Assembly: GCA_964350695.1 (NCBI GenBank)
Contig: CAYGKM010000006.1
Coordinates: 73,902-137,901, forward strand
DNA from: TMED27 sp964350695
GTDB taxonomy: Bacteria > Pseudomonadota > Alphaproteobacteria > Micavibrionales > Micavibrionaceae
Reading direction: 5' to 3'
DNA: 64,000 nt
The notes beneath the pieces are model-generated. The model did no database searches and was not told the origin of the DNA. It saw only the letters and a program-made list of their open reading frames with translations. This document shows positions 40,441 to 48,597 of the stretch, one piece after another. How positions within the stretch are numbered: the first letter of the stretch is position 1; each line of letters opens with the position of its first letter. Made by a program: the position numbers and the translations under genes.

Positions 40441-41853
40441 ATGACTATGAAGCCACGCACACTTTTTGAAAAAATCTGGGATGACCATGTTGTTCATAAA
40501 CAAGATGACGGCACGTGCCTGATCTATATTGATCGCCACCTTATCCACGAGGTGACCTCGCCGCAGGCGTTTGAAGGGCTTCGCATGGCGGGGCGGAAAG
40601 TGCGCCGCACCGAAAATACGCTCGCGGTGATGGATCATAACGTGCCGACGACGGATCGCAGCCTTCCCATTGAGCAAGAAGATAGCCGCATCCAGATTGA
40701 TACGCTGCGCAAGAACTGTGAAGATTTCGGCGTTACGCTTTTTGATTTGACCGATAGCCGCCAAGGTATCGTGCATATTATCGGTCCTGAGCAAGGCTTC
40801 ACGCAGCCCGGTATGACGATTGTTTGCGGAGATTCCCACACCTCCACCCACGGCGCGTTCGGCGCGCTGGCGTTTGGGATTGGCACATCGGAAGTTGAAC
40901 ATGTGCTGGCGACGCAGACGCTTATTCAAAAGCCTGCGAAGAATTTACGCATCACCGTGAACGGCGCATTGCCCGCGGGCGTAACGGCGAAGGATATGAT
41001 CCTTCATATCATCGGCATTATCGGCACAGCCGGCGGCAACGGCCATGTGATTGAATATGCGGGCGAAGCGGTGCGCAACCTTTCGATGGAAGGCCGCATG
41101 ACGATTTGCAATATGTCGATTGAAGCGGGCGCGCGGGCGGGGCTTGTTGCGCCGGACGAGACGACATTCAATTATATTAAAGGCCGCCCGATGGCGCCGA
41201 AGGGCGAAGTGTTTGACAAGGCCGTGGCCTATTGGAAGACGCTGCCCTCCGACGACGGCGCGACATACGATAAAGAGATTGTAATCGAAGCGGCGGATAT
41301 TATTCCCACCATCACATGGGGCACAACGCCCGAAGATGTTATTCCGATTACGGGCCGCGTCCCTGCCCCGTCTGATTTTGATGATGAGGGTAAACGCGCC
41401 TCCGTGGAGCGGATGCTTGATTATATGGGTTTAACGGCGGGAACGAAAATGACGGACATCACGGTCGATAAAGTCTTTATCGGATCGTGTACGAATGCGC
41501 GGATTGAAGATTTGCGCGAAGTGGCGAGAATAGTCGAAGGCAAGAAAGTTGCCGCGAATATACTCGAGGCGATGATTGTTCCGGGGTCCGGCCTGGTGAA
41601 AATCATGGCCGAGGAAGAAGGCCTTGCCGATATCTTGAAAGAAGCAGGGTTTGATTGGCGCGAGCCAGGATGCTCCATGTGTTTGGGGATGAACCCTGAT
41701 CAGCTTTCACCGGGTGAACGCTGCGCATCGACTTCAAACCGTAACTTCGAAGGTCGGCAAGGACGGGGCGGGCGGACACATTTGATGTCCCCTGCGATGG
41801 CGGCAGCGGCTGCGATTACGGGTAAACTAACGGATGTACGGGGTTTAGCTTAA
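40441..41853 (+). CDS. leuC: 3-isopropylmalate dehydratase large subunit
   Basis: LeuC with LeuD isomerises 2- to 3-isopropylmalate in leucine synthesis. The aconitase-type 4Fe-4S ligands are the Cys in VCGDSHTSTHGA, FIGSCTNARIEDL and GCSMCLGMNPDQL. FGALAFGIGTSEVEHVLATQT is diagnostic. Length 470 is normal. The start is ATG 40441, with ATG 40447 equally possible; the ribosome binding site is weak. leuC follows the rplS terminator by 19 bp. LeuD is 1.4 kb further on, separated by two other genes. Confidence 0.97.
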   Translation: MTMKPRTLFEKIWDDHVVHKQDDGTCLIYIDRHLIHEVTSPQAFEGLRMAGRKVRRTENTLAVMDHNVPTTDRSLPIEQEDSRIQIDTLRKNCEDFGVTLFDLTDSRQGIVHIIGPEQGFTQPGMTIVCGDSHTSTHGAFGALAFGIGTSEVEHVLATQTLIQKPAKNLRITVNGALPAGVTAKDMILHIIGIIGTAGGNGHVIEYAGEAVRNLSMEGRMTICNMSIEAGARAGLVAPDETTFNYIKGRPMAPKGEVFDKAVAYWKTLPSDDGATYDKEIVIEAADIIPTITWGTTPEDVIPITGRVPAPSDFDDEGKRASVERMLDYMGLTAGTKMTDITVDKVFIGSCTNARIEDLREVARIVEGKKVAANILEAMIVPGSGLVKIMAEEEGLADILKEAGFDWREPGCSMCLGMNPDQLSPGERCASTSNRNFEGRQGRGGRTHLMSPAMAAAAAITGKLTDVRGLA

Positions 41854-41860
41854 AAGCGCA

Positions 41861-42436
41861 TCAGCGCGTTATACGCATCTCCAGCATGATGGCATAATCT
41901 GCATCATCAGGGCGGGGCATGCGCCTCAAAGCTTCTTCAGCCTCTTCGCTCGCATCCATGATGCCGTTCCACATCACGGTAATCCCCGGCGCCCATTGCC
42001 CAGCTTCCGCCGCGGCGCCAAAATTAAAAGTCAAACGATCTTCATTTGCGTAAGGGTAGAGACCATCAATCCCCGAAAACAGCCGCCCGGCAATTTCGTT
42101 GGGCAAATCTTGTTCGGTTTCCGCATAGGGAGTGGCAAAACTTGGACCGCGATCAAAACGATCGTCACGCCCCACCTGCAGAGAGGCTTTGAAATCACGC
42201 GGCAATATACTTCCGATAACGCTCTGTCGATCATTAAAACCAAAATGGCTGTGCGTAATATTCACTTCATATGGGCTTGAGGATATCGGTTTTAGGCGCT
42301 CTATAGTGTCCGCTTGCACGATTTGCTCTATATCAGGGCGCGTCACGGTGATTGGTTCATCGGCGCTTTGCGCGCCGGCAGGCAAAGCCATAGTCGAAAC
42401 GGCGGCGGCGAGTGCTAGTTTTTGGGCTGTGTTCAT
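41861..42436 (-). CDS. secreted hypothetical protein
   Basis: A 191-residue protein with a clear Sec signal peptide (MNTAQKLALAAAV, cleavage after PAGAQ near residue 23). The mature protein is acidic, with YEVNITHSHFGFNDRQSVIGSI, a patch of aromatic and Pro residues, and the C-terminal ADYAIMLEMRITR, suggesting beta structure. No Cys pairs or lipobox. No family recognised. It faces leuC tail to tail with 7 bp between the stops and lies inside the leu gene run on the opposite strand. Confidence 0.75.
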   Translation of the reverse strand: MNTAQKLALAAAVSTMALPAGAQSADEPITVTRPDIEQIVQADTIERLKPISSSPYEVNITHSHFGFNDRQSVIGSILPRDFKASLQVGRDDRFDRGPSFATPYAETEQDLPNEIAGRLFSGIDGLYPYANEDRLTFNFGAAAEAGQWAPGITVMWNGIMDASEEAEEALRRMPRPDDADYAIMLEMRITR

Positions 42437-42519
42437 TTTTCAAGCATATAGAAACAGTATGGTAAATACAAACTTTGAAAGCTTTGATTATCAACAATCA
42501 ATCTGTTACACCGCTAAAT

Positions 42520-43248
42520 ATGAGCTTAAAAAATTCACCATGGCCCGATAGTTATGATTTCGACATAGACGAAGTTTGTCAGGATGTTTTTAAACCGTTT
42601 ATTAAAAGCGAGATTCATAAGCTTGAAGACTATGACCATCAGCGCAAGATGGTTGTTGACCAGGACATCACCTATATTTTCCATGATCACACACACCGCG
42701 TGGCGGAGAATGTTTTTCGTGCATGCATTGCGCTTGATCTTGGTGAGCGCGTGGCGAACAACATGCGCTGGGCGGTGATGCCGCATGATATCGGCAAGCG
42801 GCTTTTGCCCGTTGATTTATGGCACAGCGAAGAAAAACCCTCTGGCCAAGTTAAACAAATTCGCCGCACGCATACGCTTTTGGGCGCGCAGATCGTGAAC
42901 GAGCTTTTGCCCGATGTGGAGCACCCTTTCAAAGACCTTATGATTGATATTATGCACCACCATCATGAGCATATGGACGGAAGCGGCACGCATGGCGTAA
43001 AGGGCGACGCCCTCTCCGCGCCGGTGCGCTTGGCGGCGATTGTCGAGGCATATGACGGATATCGAATCTGGCGTCCGCATTTCGGGGATCGGGATATCTC
43101 ACCACCCAGCGTATTAGAGCGGATGCGCGGGGAAAAGGGCGCAAATATTTATGACATGGAGATGTTCGAAGTCTTTGCAAAAATGAAGATGGATGACTAT
43201 AAACATGGACGAATATTACAAAACGCCCAAGGACCGCAGACCAGATGA
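42520..43248 (+). CDS. HD-GYP-like metal-dependent phosphohydrolase
   Basis: A 242-residue protein with an HD domain. In order: HTHRVAENV (His), MPHDIGKRLLP (HD plus GK), IMHHHHEHMDGSG (His-His and Asp-Gly-x-Gly) and AAIVEAYDGYR (last Asp). The spacing and HDxGK fit HD-GYP c-di-GMP phosphodiesterases, but the GYP tripeptide is replaced by THG (DGSGTHGVKG). It lacks receiver or sensor domains. I start at ATG 42520; a TTG at 42475 extends the frame. Its last 4 bp overlap leuD (ATGA), so it is translated together with leuD. The true substrate is open. Confidence 0.83.
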   Translation: MSLKNSPWPDSYDFDIDEVCQDVFKPFIKSEIHKLEDYDHQRKMVVDQDITYIFHDHTHRVAENVFRACIALDLGERVANNMRWAVMPHDIGKRLLPVDLWHSEEKPSGQVKQIRRTHTLLGAQIVNELLPDVEHPFKDLMIDIMHHHHEHMDGSGTHGVKGDALSAPVRLAAIVEAYDGYRIWRPHFGDRDISPPSVLERMRGEKGANIYDMEMFEVFAKMKMDDYKHGRILQNAQGPQTR

Positions 43249-43850
43249 AGCCATTTACGACGCTCAAAGCCATTGCCGCGCCGCTTGATATGATTAATGT
43301 CGATACCGATATCATCATTCCCAAGCAGTTTTTAAAGACCGTAAAGCGTACGGGGCTTGGCGTGAGCGCGTTTTATAACATTCGTTATGATGATAAGGGC
43401 GAGCTTTTGCCTGATTTCGTGCTTAACCGCCCTGAATATGCGGATGCGCAGATTTTGATTACGGGCGAGAATTTCGGCTGCGGATCGTCGCGCGAGCACG
43501 CACCATGGGCGATCTTGGATATGGGCTTTACATGCGTTATTGCGCCTTCTTTTGCCGATATTTTCTTCAATAACAGCTTTAAGAACGGCATTCTTCCTAT
43601 TGAACTTCCTCAGGAACAGGTCGATGAGCTTATGGAGTCTGCAAAAAGCGACCCTGACGGGGAAATCGAGATTGATCTTGAGAAACAAACCATCACGCGC
43701 GGGAATAAATTCAGCTTCTCATTCGAGATTGACCCTTTTCGCAAGCATTGCCTGATGAACGGGCTTGATGATATCGGCCTGACGCTTGAAAAAGGCCTGC
43801 ATATCGACACATTCGAAGACAAACGCAATAAAAGCCAGCCTTGGGTATAA
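43245..43850 (+). CDS. leuD: 3-isopropylmalate dehydratase small subunit
   Basis: LeuD forms the swivel domain that completes the isopropylmalate isomerase with LeuC. DMINVDTDIIIPKQFLK, ENFGCGSSREHAPWAI and FADIFFNNSFKNGILPI are diagnostic. Length 201 is normal. The ATG overlaps the end of the HD-GYP-like gene (ATGA), and the FkbM methyltransferase begins 1 bp after the stop, so three unlike genes are tightly coupled. Confidence 0.97.
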   Translation: MKPFTTLKAIAAPLDMINVDTDIIIPKQFLKTVKRTGLGVSAFYNIRYDDKGELLPDFVLNRPEYADAQILITGENFGCGSSREHAPWAILDMGFTCVIAPSFADIFFNNSFKNGILPIELPQEQVDELMESAKSDPDGEIEIDLEKQTITRGNKFSFSFEIDPFRKHCLMNGLDDIGLTLEKGLHIDTFEDKRNKSQPWV

Positions 43851-43851
43851 A

Positions 43852-44583
43852 ATGCTCTCACGCTTAAAAACCAGCCTTTACAGGTCTTATTACAAAAGCT
43901 TCAGCCCTACCCGGCACAAGGTCGTGCGGTTTAAAGGGGCGGAGTTTTGCGTGCGCCCTGATAATTATATTGATCGCCGCATGTGGATTGAGGGCGGGTA
44001 TGAAGCGGAACAAATACAAACCATGCTTGATACCGCCCGCATAACTGCCTTTGATGCTTTTTTGGATATAGGGGCTAATTTCGGGCTTTATAGCTGCATT
44101 ATCGGGTGCTCCGGCCTTGTACCTAAAGTGCATAGCATTGAGTGTGATCCGCGAAATTTAAACCATCTCTACGGCCATATTGATATGAATGATCTTTTCG
44201 AGATGATCAATGTTCACCCTATTGCGGCGGGAGATAAGCCGGGTAAAGTGACGCTGAATATGGCGGCAAACAACAATACAGGCCGATCCAGCCTTGCGAA
44301 ATCGCAAAGTAACGGCGCGAGCATTGAGGTTGAGCAAGACAGTATTGATCGTCTTTTTGGTTTTAAAAGCCAGACGCTTCTTATCAAAATTGATGTGGAA
44401 GGATATGAAGCAAGCGTATTATCAGGCATGGAAAAGACCTTGAAAAACAACGCATGTTTTATCCAGATGGAAATACTCAGCGCAGAAGACAGCGCACTTG
44501 AAAGCCGTTTAGAAACAATGGGCTATGCCCGCGTAAAGTCGATTGGCGCGGATGTTTATTTCACAAATATCAAGAACCTATAA
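43852..44583 (+). CDS. FkbM family methyltransferase
   Basis: A 243-residue SAM-dependent methyltransferase. Motif I is FLDIGANFGLYSCI, followed by VHSIECDPRNLNHL, and the FkbM-typical end ALLIKID-like LLIKIDVEGYEASVLSG. The family methylates hydroxyls on sugars or polyketides in other bacteria; the acceptor here is unknown. I start at ATG 43852; a longer open frame overlaps leuD out of frame. Tightly placed between leuD and leuB (11 bp), so its expression will follow leucine genes, although a biochemical link is not evident. Confidence 0.88.
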   Translation: MLSRLKTSLYRSYYKSFSPTRHKVVRFKGAEFCVRPDNYIDRRMWIEGGYEAEQIQTMLDTARITAFDAFLDIGANFGLYSCIIGCSGLVPKVHSIECDPRNLNHLYGHIDMNDLFEMINVHPIAAGDKPGKVTLNMAANNNTGRSSLAKSQSNGASIEVEQDSIDRLFGFKSQTLLIKIDVEGYEASVLSGMEKTLKNNACFIQMEILSAEDSALESRLETMGYARVKSIGADVYFTNIKNL

Positions 44584-44594
44584 AGGATAAGACC

Positions 44595-45698
44595 ATGACG
44601 AAGAACCTCGTAATTCTGCCCGGTGACGGAATTGGCCCTGAAATCGTAGCGCAGGCCGTGAAGATCATTGATTGGCTTAAAGGCCATGCCGGGCTTGATG
44701 TGATCTTAACCCACGACCTCATCGGCGGTCAGGCTTATGACGAATATGGCGTGCCGTTCGCCGATAGCACGCTTGAGATATGCCGCAAGGCGGATGCGAT
44801 CCTGATGGGCAGTGTCGGCGGGCCGAAATGGGACGGCGTGGATTACGATAAACGTCCTGAGGCGGGGTTATTGAGGCTTCGCAAAGAGCTCGATCTGTTC
44901 GCGAATTTGCGCCCTGCCCTTGTCTTTGATGCGTTGGTCGATGCTTCCAGCCTAAAGCCCGAGATTGTGAAGGGTCTGGACATCCTCATCGTGCGTGAAC
45001 TTACGGGCGGGGTTTATTTTGGTGAGCCGCGCGGCATTGAAGATTTAGGAAACGGGCAACGCCGCGGGTATAACACCCAAGTTTATACGACCTCGGAGAT
45101 TGAGCGTATCGGGCGCGTGGCCTTTGAGCTTGCGCGCAAGCGCTCCAACCGCGTGACATCATGCGAAAAAGCCAATGTGATGGAAAGCGGCAAGCTGTGG
45201 CGCGAAGACATGACCGCGCTGCATGCGGCGAAGTATGCGGATGTGAGCCTCGAGCATATGTACGCGGATAACTGCGCGATGCAGCTTTGCCGCAATCCGC
45301 GTCAGTTTGATGTGATTGTGACGGATAATTTGTTTGGCGATATTTTGAGTGATGAAGCGGCGATGCTGACGGGGTCGCTCGGGATGCTGCCTTCTGCATC
45401 ACTCGGCGTTGTGGGCTCGGCGGGGCTATATGAGCCTGTACACGGCTCTGCGCCCGATATTGCGGGACAAGGCAAGGCGAACCCGCTGGCGACGATTCTT
45501 TCGCTTTCTATGGCGCTTCGGTATTCGCTTGATCGCGGGGATTTGGCGGACGCGTTGGAAGCAAGCGTTCAAGATGTTTTGAATGCGGGCATTCGCACAG
45601 CCGATATCATGGCGGAAGGGTCACGCGAGGTCTCGACGGAAGAGATGGGCGCGGCGGTTATTGACGCGCTTGCAAAGTCCAAGGCACTCGCTGCTTAA
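44595..45698 (+). CDS. leuB: 3-isopropylmalate dehydrogenase
   Basis: LeuB oxidises 3-isopropylmalate with NAD+, giving 2-oxoisocaproate. The N-terminal LPGDGIGPEIV, MGSVGGPKWD, LRKELDLFANLRP, RELTGGVYFGEPRG, VYTTSEIERIGRVAFE and the Asp-rich NLFGDILSDEAAML (metal site) are all present. NAD+ specificity fits the C-terminal HGSAPDIAGQGKANP. Length 367 is normal. AAAGGA lies before ATG. A palindromic repeat and a two-way terminator follow. Confidence 0.97.
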   Translation: MTKNLVILPGDGIGPEIVAQAVKIIDWLKGHAGLDVILTHDLIGGQAYDEYGVPFADSTLEICRKADAILMGSVGGPKWDGVDYDKRPEAGLLRLRKELDLFANLRPALVFDALVDASSLKPEIVKGLDILIVRELTGGVYFGEPRGIEDLGNGQRRGYNTQVYTTSEIERIGRVAFELARKRSNRVTSCEKANVMESGKLWREDMTALHAAKYADVSLEHMYADNCAMQLCRNPRQFDVIVTDNLFGDILSDEAAMLTGSLGMLPSASLGVVGSAGLYEPVHGSAPDIAGQGKANPLATILSLSMALRYSLDRGDLADALEASVQDVLNAGIRTADIMAEGSREVSTEEMGAAVIDALAKSKALAA

Positions 45699-45703
45699 TT
45701 TAA

Positions 45704-45774
45704 CGTCATTGCGAGGAGACGCTTTAGCTTCCGACGCGGCAATCTTGATTGCGTCGCTGAAGCTCGCAATGACG
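45704..45774. repeat. 71-bp palindromic repeat, copy B
   Basis: Starts CGTCATTGCGAGGAG and ends CTCGCAATGACG, nearly perfect inverted ends. The interior has GACGCGGCAATC and GATTGCGTCGC. It shares length and end sequence with copy A at 35238-35308. It sits 6 bp after the leuB stop, just before the terminator. Confidence 0.85.
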
Positions 45775-45791
45775 GGCTTAGGCGTATAAAA

Positions 45792-45820
45792 AAAGCCCGA
45801 GCAAGCGCCCGGGCTTTCTT
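45792..45820. terminator. bidirectional terminator between leuB and the pilin gene
   Basis: AAAGCCCG (45792-45799) and CGGGCTTT (45810-45817) form the stem. On the minus strand seven T residues follow, giving a strong terminator for the pilin gene; on the plus strand CTTTCTT follows, serving leuB. Confidence 0.88.
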
Positions 45821-45837
45821 GAATTTATAAGGTCATA

Positions 45838-46584
45838 TTACATTCTGAACGCAATTGCACAAACAGAGGACTGGTTACCTTCGTCATAACCACCCGTTGC
45901 CGCCAAACCACATGCGAGGCTATCACCAATCACAATACCAGTTGTCGGGATACCGTCATCAAGTTTGCGGTCAATACGCGCCGCTTGTGATGTTGCAAGA
46001 ACACCTGAGTTAGCAGCTACTGCACCGGCTACACCATTTATAACCACATATGTCCCAACGCGAAAGTTCGCTGCTGCGAAGCTTATTGGAGCGCCTGCAC
46101 GCGTGTCGCCTACTGTGAAGCCACCACCAACCGGAGCTGAAGGGTTTGTACGTCCAAAGGCTACAACGTTACCTGTGCTATCCATACCTGTGATAAAGTC
46201 AGCTGCAGCAAGATGTGCGAAGAAGTTCACGCCTTCACCAGTTGGACCACCAGCAATAGCAGGCGCTGACCCAATAGCCACACTGATGCGACCGTCACCG
46301 CTACCGTTGTTACAAGGCGCGGCGCAGTTAACCAAACGTCCGTTTGCGCCTGCTGCGTCGTTCATGTCACCAGGATAGGCGTTATATGCGTCTGTGAAAC
46401 CGTCAACAGCAGCGCCGATACCTTCCATTTGTGAAATCGTGGATGTTACGCGGGCATTTGCGATCAGCTCTTGGCCTTTCAAAATCCCACCGATCAAAAG
46501 ACCGATAATAATCATCACAACAGCAAGTTCGACGAGCGTGAAGCCGTCTTGCGCTTTGCGAAGGTTTTTAATTTGAGTATTCAT
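45838..46584 (-). CDS. type IV pilin (MSHA-like major pilin)
   Basis: A 248-residue prepilin. The short basic leader ends in Gly before FTLVELAVVMIIIGLLIGGIL, with Glu5 of the mature protein; this is the class III/type IV cleavage and N-methylation site for the prepilin peptidase at 53789. The globular part is Gly/Ala-rich with GRLVNCAAPCNN and a C-terminal Cys pair (ACGLAATGG and SVCAIAF) that probably forms the D-region disulfide. AGGAGAG precedes the ATG. Last gene of the pilus locus and the only pilin seen in it. Confidence 0.92.
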   Translation of the reverse strand: MNTQIKNLRKAQDGFTLVELAVVMIIIGLLIGGILKGQELIANARVTSTISQMEGIGAAVDGFTDAYNAYPGDMNDAAGANGRLVNCAAPCNNGSGDGRISVAIGSAPAIAGGPTGEGVNFFAHLAAADFITGMDSTGNVVAFGRTNPSAPVGGGFTVGDTRAGAPISFAAANFRVGTYVVINGVAGAVAANSGVLATSQAARIDRKLDDGIPTTGIVIGDSLACGLAATGGYDEGNQSSVCAIAFRM

Positions 46585-46786
46585 GACTCTCTCCTAAAAA
46601 TATGTGCAAAAAAATGATGGGCGTAATTGCCCGAATGAACTGGTCAAAAGTATACCGCGAAAATTGCAGTAAAAACAGCCCTACCCTTCTATCTTTGCCT
46701 TTTTTCGTGAAGAGAGTCTTAATTCTGAGGGTTTGCGCCCCTCAATCAGGCCAAGATGATCACTCAAAACGAGAAATTGAACAGAT
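46585..46786 (-). promoter_or_regulatory. pilin upstream region
   Basis: A 202-bp gap between the AraC-type gene and the pilin. Reading the minus strand, there is a TATACT at 46654-46649 with no good -35, and an interrupted palindrome GGGC-N6-GCCC at 46619-46632. AGGAGAG lies at the pilin start. The size of the gap suggests that the pilin has its own promoter. No RNA gene or open frame with support was found. Confidence 0.4.
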
Positions 46787-47860
46787 TCATGCTTTTTGAG
46801 CGGTGTTTTTATACTCTGTGGGTGACATATCTGTGGTTTCTTTGAAGGCGCGGTTGAAAGACGGCAAGGAATTGAAGCCGACTTCGCCTGAAATGACCTT
46901 CACGGAGGCATTTGTTTCAAGCAAAAGGCGTTTTGCGTCCTCAATTCTGTATTCGTTCATGAGTTGAGGGAAGGATTTTTGAAAATGAACGTTGATGATT
47001 CGCGAAATTACGGATTCAGAGGCGCCGCATTCCTGTGCCAGATCGGTTCTGGAATATGCGGGTTCCTGATATATCTTCTCGCGATCAAGAAGGCTTTGGA
47101 TTTTTCGGGCGATCTTAAGCTCTTCATCAGAGAGTATGTCCTGAGCGATGGTTTCTTTTGTTATTTTTGCCGCCACAGGCTTTGGGAAGATGCGAAAGAA
47201 GCTTGTGCTGACCAGATATACAAAGCCGATCCCCAGAATTGTTTTAATAATGCCTGTTTGCTCGGCGGAGATTTGACCGTTGAGCTGCATGAACATGACG
47301 CCGAGGAATAATGCGTTCAAGGCCACGAGAGACAAAATCAGCCAATACCGCTCCCGCCCGAATTTCTGGGTTTTGATTTTTTTCAGAAGGTTTTGTTTGC
47401 TGATAACCAGAAGAAGGCTGATTGTGCCCGCCATCAGCCCCGTAACGTTCAGCAAATCCATAAAAGGTTCGCATAGGGCAAGCGAGGTGCAGTTATGCGT
47501 GGTGTTTACAGCGGCAAAAGAGAGCAGAAAGCTGAAGGGGAGAAGCAAAAGCACCCAATAGTCCTTTAAGGACGGGATATTTTTAAGATCCGAGATTTGC
47601 GTGACGAGAAGGACGCTGAGCAGCGGGCCGATAAACCAGAAGAACCACTGCCAATACGGGTAATACTCAGCGCTTCCGGACAGTCTGCTTTGCGCGGCAT
47701 CGAAGAAGAACGCGCCTGCCAGCATCGCGAAATACAGGACGGGCAGGATTGTCTGGCTGAAGCCGCTTTTGCGAAATCCCATATGCACAATTACATAGAC
47801 ACAATGCGTCAGCCCCATGAGGGAGAGAATTTCGGGAATAGTGAATTGAATCTCGTTCAT
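46787..47860 (-). CDS. membrane-embedded AraC-type transcriptional regulator
   Basis: A 357-residue protein with two parts. Residues 1-230 contain about six to seven hydrophobic segments with short loops. Residues 265-355 are an AraC/XylS DNA-binding domain with two helix-turn-helices (SRTDLAQECGASESVISRII and VKVISGEVGFNSLPSFNRAFKE), ending in the family motif MSPTEYK. Such membrane AraC proteins act as sensors in the inner membrane. ATGA overlap couples it to the TPR-like gene upstream. Being directly before the pilin gene, it probably regulates the pilus locus; this is inference. Confidence 0.87.
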   Translation of the reverse strand: MNEIQFTIPEILSLMGLTHCVYVIVHMGFRKSGFSQTILPVLYFAMLAGAFFFDAAQSRLSGSAEYYPYWQWFFWFIGPLLSVLLVTQISDLKNIPSLKDYWVLLLLPFSFLLSFAAVNTTHNCTSLALCEPFMDLLNVTGLMAGTISLLLVISKQNLLKKIKTQKFGRERYWLILSLVALNALFLGVMFMQLNGQISAEQTGIIKTILGIGFVYLVSTSFFRIFPKPVAAKITKETIAQDILSDEELKIARKIQSLLDREKIYQEPAYSRTDLAQECGASESVISRIINVHFQKSFPQLMNEYRIEDAKRLLLETNASVKVISGEVGFNSLPSFNRAFKETTDMSPTEYKNTAQKA

Positions 47861-48597
47861 TTCTTCTTCATAAACTCTGTGCAGGTTCGGGCGTATTTAT
47901 CATCTGTCGGCTCTAAAATCTGTGTGCAAACATAATGCAGTGTCGCATTGACCTCGGCGGGATGCAACTTGTCGCCTTCGGTTTTGATAAGGGAGAGCAG
48001 CATCTTATAGGCTGCGTCTTTCTCACCTTGCGCGTTCAGTACATAAGCGGGCATGGAGCGCGCCCAGATCGGCAGGTTTTGGCCTTTGATACGGCTGATT
48101 TCATTAGCAATTTCGAGGGCGAGCTCCTGGTTGTTCATTTTAAAGCGGGCAATGAAGGCGGCTTGGGCGAGCCACCGCCATTTTTCATTATCATGGGCAC
48201 TGCCTGCTTTTTGCAAATACCGCACGATCGGTTCCAGCTCATCGGTGTTTTGGTTGGCGCTGAAATAATACGCGGCGAGAAAAGGCAGAAAGTTCGAAGT
48301 TTGATTGAGTTCATACCCGCGCATCAGCCATTGCCCCAGACGTTCATAATTATATTCGGAGAGATTTGTGCTGCGCCCGCCGGTATCGCCAAGATTTTGC
48401 AGCATGATCCCCATGGCGCGATAAGCGAATTCAGGGTCACCGAGGGAAGACAGCATCATGCCTGTTTTTGTCGGTAGTGGCGGTACATTGCCCCAACGGC
48501 TTTGCGTGTCCCGGGTTTGTGTCCAGAGGCCGATGTTGCAAAGGACCGCGAGAGTCAGGACGAGGATCGGGGCGAGATGGCGGGGACGGCTTAGCAT
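47857..48597 (-). CDS. membrane-anchored TPR-like protein of the pilus locus
   Basis: A 246-residue protein with one N-terminal membrane segment (LAPILVLTLAVLCNIGLW) and a helical periplasmic part. Helix pairs such as NYERLGQWLMRGYELNQTSN, DELEPIVRYLQKAG, WRWLAQAAFIARFKMNNQELAL and KDAAYKMLLSLI have TPR-like size and spacing. The C-terminus is CTEFMKKK. It overlaps the ABC permease by 1 bp and the AraC gene by 4 bp, so all are co-translated. By position it could be the analogue of Myxococcus PilG, which works with an ABC transporter; sequence relation is not shown. Confidence 0.7.
   Translation of the reverse strand: MLSRPRHLAPILVLTLAVLCNIGLWTQTRDTQSRWGNVPPLPTKTGMMLSSLGDPEFAYRAMGIMLQNLGDTGGRSTNLSEYNYERLGQWLMRGYELNQTSNFLPFLAAYYFSANQNTDELEPIVRYLQKAGSAHDNEKWRWLAQAAFIARFKMNNQELALEIANEISRIKGQNLPIWARSMPAYVLNAQGEKDAAYKMLLSLIKTEGDKLHPAEVNATLHYVCTQILEPTDDKYARTCTEFMKKK

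Noticed and set aside
46602..46799. Possible 65-residue gene upstream of the pilin
   Set aside because: No ribosome binding site and Cys/Lys-rich random-looking product; the region is better explained as regulatory sequence.
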